DNA from: Duganella levis
Lineage (GTDB): Bacteria; Pseudomonadota; Gammaproteobacteria; Burkholderiales; Burkholderiaceae_D
Assembly (NCBI RefSeq): GCF_009857605.1
Contig: NZ_WWCT01000001.1
Location: 310,001 to 374,000, forward strand
Length of the DNA: 64,000 bases
Direction: 5' to 3'
Shown here: positions 60,537-64,000 of the stretch, one piece after another
Layout of the letters: every line of letters begins with the position of its first letter
Numbering within the stretch: the stretch's first letter is position 1
Notes under the pieces: model-generated
The model's database searches: none
What the model was told of the DNA's origin: nothing
Seen by the model: only the letters and a program-made list of their open reading frames with translations
Position numbers and translations under genes: made by a program

Positions 60537-61271
60537 ATGTCCACGCCCCCACGCCACGTCGAGATCAATCTCACCCGTCTGCACCAGCTTGGCATGGTGA
60601 CGCAGGACGGCGGCCGTACCTCGGTGGCCGAAGACTTCCGCATGATCAAGCGGCCACTGCTGCGCAATGCGCGCGGCGGCGACGATGTACCGCCGCTCCG
60701 CCACGGCAACCTGATTGTCGTCACCAGCGCCATGCCCGGCGAAGGCAAGACCTATTGCGCCGTCAACCTGGCCATGAGCATCGCCATGGAAATGGACATC
60801 ACCGTGCTGCTGGTGGACGCCGACGTCGCCCGGCCGTCGGTCCTAAAAGTGCTGGGTCTGCCGCCGGAACCGGGCCTGATGGACATCCTGCTGCGCGACC
60901 AGACCGGTCTGGCCGACGTGATCCTGAAAACCAATGTGCCGACGCTGAGCATCCTGCCGGCCGGACGCGCCAACAAGCACGCCACCGAGCTGCTGGCCAG
61001 CCGCAGCATGAGCCGCTTGTTGACGGAAATTGCCGAACGCTACGCCGATCGCATCGTCATTTTCGACTCGCCTCCGCTGCTGATGACCACCGAAGCCAGT
61101 GTGCTGGCCGCGCAAATGGGCCAGGTGCTGCTGGTGGTGGAGTCCGAGCGCACTACGCAACACGCCGTCAAGGAAGCGCTGCGACACCTCGAGCAGTGCG
61201 CCAGCGTCAACCTGGTCTACAACAAAAGCACCGCCTTTCCGGGCAGCGAATACTATGGTTATTATGATTAA
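60537..61271 (+). CDS. XrtA-associated BY-type tyrosine kinase / capsular synthesis ATPase
   Basis: This is a 244-residue protein with a P-loop (Walker A SAMPGEGKTYCAVNLAMSIA), Walker A' (VLLVDADVARPSVLKVLGLP) and Walker B (IVIFDSPPLL) typical of BY-kinases, and a short Tyr cluster at the C-terminus (EYYGYYD) as autophosphorylation site. The regulatory partner is the preceding chain-length protein. ATG 60537 follows GAGGAA. Its stop overlaps the start of the outer-membrane gene. Confidence 0.92.
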   Translation: MSTPPRHVEINLTRLHQLGMVTQDGGRTSVAEDFRMIKRPLLRNARGGDDVPPLRHGNLIVVTSAMPGEGKTYCAVNLAMSIAMEMDITVLLVDADVARPSVLKVLGLPPEPGLMDILLRDQTGLADVILKTNVPTLSILPAGRANKHATELLASRSMSRLLTEIAERYADRIVIFDSPPLLMTTEASVLAAQMGQVLLVVESERTTQHAVKEALRHLEQCASVNLVYNKSTAFPGSEYYGYYD

Positions 61272-62781
61272 GCTGCCTCTGCGCGGCTCTCCCGGCCTGA
61301 CCATGCTGGTATTGCTGAGCATGCCCAGCGTGGCCGCCTCCGCCACCTGGGACGTCACCCCCACCGTTCGGCTGCGCGAAAGTTATACCGACAATATGAA
61401 CCTGGCGCCACCGGACCAGGCGCGCGGCCAGTTCATCACCGAAGTCTCGCCCGGCGTGCTGGTCAGCACCGATGGCCCGCGCCTGCAACTGGCCCTGGCC
61501 TACACGCTGCAAAGAGTGGCCTACACCCGCCAGCCCGATCGCACCAGCCAGCAACTGGACGCCAACAGCCACGCCGAAGTGCTGGCCGACTGGCTGTTTC
61601 TCGACGCCCGCGCCGGCATCACCGAGCGCAACGTCTCCGCGTTCGGCCCGCAACTGATTGATCCGACCATCACCAACAGCAACAGCAGCACGGTCCGCAC
61701 GCAGTCGATCAGCCCGTATCTGCGCCACTACTTCCGGGGCCTCGCCACCGCCGTGCTGCGCTACGACTATCAGCACGCCGGCAGCGGCGGCCTGCTGGAC
61801 GTGCGCAGCACCGGGGCCACGCTGCAACTGACCGGCGATAACGGCGGCCGCGGCTGGAACTGGGATCTCATCGTGCAACGTACAGAGCTGGACGACGCCG
61901 CGCTGGCGCCCGTCACCATGAGCAACGCCGCGCTCACGCTCAGCTACCCGTTCAACAGCAGCCTCGCCCTGTTCGCCACCGCCGGTTATGAAAAGCAGGA
62001 TTACCACTCGTCCAGCGCGCAACCGCAGGGCCGGTTCGGCACGCTGGGCGGCGTGTGGACGCCATCGCCGCGCACCCGGCTCTCGGCCAGCATCGGCCAC
62101 CGTTTCTTCGGCAAGACCTACGCGCTGGACGCCAGCTACCGCCTGCGCAGCATGTTCTGGAGCCTCAGCTATAACGAAGACATCACCACCACGCACGGCG
62201 AATTCTTCAGCGTCCGCCCCGACGGCCTGAGCGATTTCCTGTGGGATCTGTGGGCCACGCGTATTCCCGATCCACAATTGCGGCTGAAGACGATCCAGGT
62301 ATTCCTGGCCATCTCGCAAATGCTCGGCACCGACGGCAACGTCAACTTCTTCAGCCATCGCTACTACCTGCAGAAGCAAGCAAGACTGTCCGGCGTCTAC
62401 AGCACGCCGCGCAGCGCGCTGGCCGTGCACCTGGCCACCACCGGCCGCACCGGCCAGACCACCAACGCCATCGACAGCGTGCTGCTCGGTCCCGACCAGC
62501 TGAGCCTGACCGACCGCACCCGCCAGACCAGCCTGCAGGTCGGTTGGAACTGGCGCATGTCGGCGCGCGGCAGCCTGACCATCGGCGCCAGCCACAGCCG
62601 CGCCAAATCGCTGACCACCGGCCGTGAAGACCGCAACAGCGCGCTGACCGTCGGCCTGACGCGGCAATTGTCCAACCGCATCAGCGCCAGCGCCGACCTG
62701 CGCCATGTGCGCCACACCAGCACCGCCGGCGCAAATTACCGCGAAAACGGCATTGGCGCGTCGGTGGTCATGTCGTTCTAA
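61264..62781 (+). CDS. TIGR03016-type PEP-CTERM-associated outer-membrane beta-barrel protein
   Basis: This is a 505-residue protein from ATG 61264, which overlaps the kinase stop; an ATG three codons earlier is possible. A signal peptide ends near VAASA-TWDV. The mature part is beta-rich with many alternating aromatic strands (VRLRESYTDNMNLAPPDQARGQFITEVSPGV, ALAYTLQRVAYTRQPDRTSQQLDANSHAE) and ends in GIGASVVMSF, a terminal-Phe barrel strand. This matches the TIGR03016 outer-membrane family of XrtA exopolysaccharide loci; the exact role is unknown. Confidence 0.85.
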   Translation: MIKLPLRGSPGLTMLVLLSMPSVAASATWDVTPTVRLRESYTDNMNLAPPDQARGQFITEVSPGVLVSTDGPRLQLALAYTLQRVAYTRQPDRTSQQLDANSHAEVLADWLFLDARAGITERNVSAFGPQLIDPTITNSNSSTVRTQSISPYLRHYFRGLATAVLRYDYQHAGSGGLLDVRSTGATLQLTGDNGGRGWNWDLIVQRTELDDAALAPVTMSNAALTLSYPFNSSLALFATAGYEKQDYHSSSAQPQGRFGTLGGVWTPSPRTRLSASIGHRFFGKTYALDASYRLRSMFWSLSYNEDITTTHGEFFSVRPDGLSDFLWDLWATRIPDPQLRLKTIQVFLAISQMLGTDGNVNFFSHRYYLQKQARLSGVYSTPRSALAVHLATTGRTGQTTNAIDSVLLGPDQLSLTDRTRQTSLQVGWNWRMSARGSLTIGASHSRAKSLTTGREDRNSALTVGLTRQLSNRISASADLRHVRHTSTAGANYRENGIGASVVMSF

Positions 62782-62793
62782 CCGGAGCCTGCC

Positions 62794-63939
62794 ATGTCCC
62801 GTCCCTACCGTATCGCCTGCGTGGTCGCCGCCCGCCCCAATCTGATGAAGATGGCGCCGCTGCTGCGTGCCTTTGCCGCGCCGGAAACCCAGGTGGAAAC
62901 CGTGCTGGTCCACACCGGCCAGCACTACGACGCCGACATGGACGGCCAGTTCTTTGGCGCACTGGAACTGGCCGCGCCGGATTTCCGCCTGGAGGTCGGC
63001 TCCGCCAGCCATGCCGTCCAGACCGCCGAAGTGATGCGCCGCTTCGAACCGGTGCTGGCCAAGATCGCGCCGCACGCGGTGCTGGTGGTGGGCGACGTCA
63101 ACTCCACGCTGGCCTGCGCACTGACCGCCGCCAAGCAAAATATTCCGGTGCTGCATGTCGAAGCGGGACTGCGCAGCTTCGACCGCGCCATGCCGGAAGA
63201 AGTCAACCGCGTGCTGACCGACCACATCTCCGAGCTGCTCTTCACCAGTGAAGCCAGCGCCACCACCAATTTGCTGCGCGAAGGCCTGCCGGCGCACCGC
63301 ATCCACTTCGTCGGCAACGTCATGATCGACACGCTGCTACGACAGCTTCCCGCCGCCCCCAGCGCCGCCGAAGTACTGCGCCATGCCAACCTGGCCGGCT
63401 TCGTCCCCGACGGCGGCCCCTACGCGCTGCTGACCTTGCATCGCCCGTCGAATGTCGACGACCCGTTACGCCTGCGCGCGCTGATGGCCACCATGGCCAG
63501 GCTCAGCGAAGACCTGCCGGTGCTGTTTCCGCTGCACCCGCGCACCCGCGCGATGTTGCACCAGCACGAGCTGGCCGGCATGCTGGACGTGCCGCGTCTG
63601 GCCTGCCTGCCGCCGCTGTCCTATATGAATATGCTGGGCCTGATGAAGCATGCCTGCGTGGTACTGACCGATTCCGGCGGCGTGCAGGAAGAAACCACCG
63701 TGCTGCGCGTCCCCTGCCTGACCTTGCGCGACAACACCGAACGCCCGGTCACCGTCACCGAAGGCAGCAACGCCATCGCCGGCCGCGATCCATCGGTGAT
63801 CCTGGCGCTGTGCCGTGACATCCTGCGTTTCGGTGGAAAATCCGGCCGCATCCCGCCGTACTGGGACGGCCAGGCCGCCAGGCGCGTCGCCGCCGTCACC
63901 AGCAACTGGCTGCAAAGCCGGCGGGAGCGGCGGCCATGA
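62794..63939 (+). CDS. wecB: UDP-N-acetylglucosamine 2-epimerase (non-hydrolysing)
   Basis: This is a 381-residue WecB-family protein: VVAARPNLMKMAPLLRAF, VHTGQHYDADMDGQFF, VVGDVNSTLACALTAAKQNIPVLHVEAGLRSFDRAMPEEVNRVLTDHIS, FVGNVMIDTLL, LTLHRPSNVD, VLTDSGGVQEETTVLRVPCLTLRDNTERP. It converts UDP-GlcNAc to UDP-ManNAc in the cytoplasm, so the polymer may contain ManNAc-derived sugar. Its stop overlaps the next start (ATGA). Confidence 0.95.
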   Translation: MSRPYRIACVVAARPNLMKMAPLLRAFAAPETQVETVLVHTGQHYDADMDGQFFGALELAAPDFRLEVGSASHAVQTAEVMRRFEPVLAKIAPHAVLVVGDVNSTLACALTAAKQNIPVLHVEAGLRSFDRAMPEEVNRVLTDHISELLFTSEASATTNLLREGLPAHRIHFVGNVMIDTLLRQLPAAPSAAEVLRHANLAGFVPDGGPYALLTLHRPSNVDDPLRLRALMATMARLSEDLPVLFPLHPRTRAMLHQHELAGMLDVPRLACLPPLSYMNMLGLMKHACVVLTDSGGVQEETTVLRVPCLTLRDNTERPVTVTEGSNAIAGRDPSVILALCRDILRFGGKSGRIPPYWDGQAARRVAAVTSNWLQSRRERRP

Positions 63940-64000
63940 ACGCGCTGACCGTCGATGTGGAAGACTACTTCCAGGTATCCGCCTTCGCCTCCCGCATCGC
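63936..64000 (+). CDS. XrtA-system polysaccharide deacetylase, N-terminal fragment
   Basis: Only the first 21 residues are present (MNALTVDVEDYFQVSAF and so on); the gene runs off the window. The opening TVDVEDYFQV with its Asp pair is characteristic of the PEP-CTERM-associated polysaccharide deacetylases (DUF3473 type). It overlaps wecB by four bases, so it belongs to the same operon. Confidence 0.85.
   Translation, partial: MNALTVDVEDYFQVSAFASRI

Noticed and set aside
61207-63306. 699-codon minus-strand frame opposite the outer-membrane protein and wecB
   Set aside because: It spans two real genes in antisense, with biased composition and no recognisable domain.
1-64000. CRISPR arrays, tRNA or rRNA genes, IS elements
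   Set aside because: No regularly spaced repeats, cloverleaf-like sequence, rRNA signature or transposase motif was noticed.
49730-64000. PEP-CTERM sorting-signal proteins or the XrtA exosortase itself
   Set aside because: None of the proteins in the window ends with a PEP motif plus hydrophobic helix plus basic tail, and no exosortase motif is seen; they may lie beyond 64000.

Overview
The window is GC-rich (roughly 60-65 percent), densely packed chromosomal DNA. Gene content points to a betaproteobacterium of the Oxalobacteraceae (Massilia/Duganella/Janthinobacterium type): an XrtA/PEP-CTERM-type exopolysaccharide locus, an Anbu proteasome-homologue operon, a CzcE-type metal protein with a Cus/Cop-type two-component pair, and several plant-polysaccharide hydrolases. 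The genus is inferred from protein style only. No tRNA, rRNA, CRISPR array or insertion sequence was recognised.

Region 1 (1-10.9 kb): the end of a DUF1080-like protein, a GRDP-like protein with a Gly/Cys tail, a secreted GH5 endoglucanase, a large lipoprotein joining two discoidin-type domains to a di-haem oxidoreductase, the 23S rRNA hydroxylase RlhA, a secreted GH3 enzyme and a RibD-C/DHFR-like reductase.

Region 2 (10.9-17.4 kb): a LacI-family regulator with an apparent CTG start faces a minus-strand cluster of a ROK sugar kinase, CutC, two polar-amino-acid ABC permeases, the ATPase, a cytoplasmic glycosylasparaginase and a periplasmic binding protein. A perfect 18-bp CG-centred palindrome of LacI type sits just before the first permease. 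Together these suggest uptake and salvage of N-glycan-linked GlcNAc-asparagine.

Region 3 (17.4-22.5 kb): a variable segment. A tyrosine recombinase is followed at once by a close match to the XerCD dif site, then AT-richer DNA with orphan or broken small genes, a LysR remnant, an SDR/AraC pair and a decayed MipA gene.

Region 4 (22.5-31.9 kb): an SBP-like protein, MipA, a histidine phosphatase, a cobalamin riboswitch with cbtBA, a CitE-like lyase, a tiny RGRP/coiled-coil gene surrounded by GTAAC/GTTAC sites, formaldehyde dehydrogenase with a GlxA-type regulator, and a CzcE-sensor-regulator operon.

Region 5 (31.9-49.7 kb): FadE, a beta-propeller histidine kinase, a DUF455 protein, a PRC-barrel protein, the four-gene ATP-grasp/alpha-E/transglutaminase/Anbu operon, an Hpt protein, a Sel1-like lipoprotein, LysR, and the prkA-yeaH-ycgB stress operon.

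Region 6 (49.7-64.0 kb): the exopolysaccharide locus. It holds UDP-HexNAc dehydrogenase and epimerase (wbpO, wbpP), PrsT, a Wzy/ligase-like membrane protein, a trypsin-like protease, a FeeM-type acyltransferase, a Wza-like export protein, the chain-length regulator, a BY-kinase, a TIGR03016-like outer-membrane protein, wecB and the start of a polysaccharide deacetylase that runs off the end.
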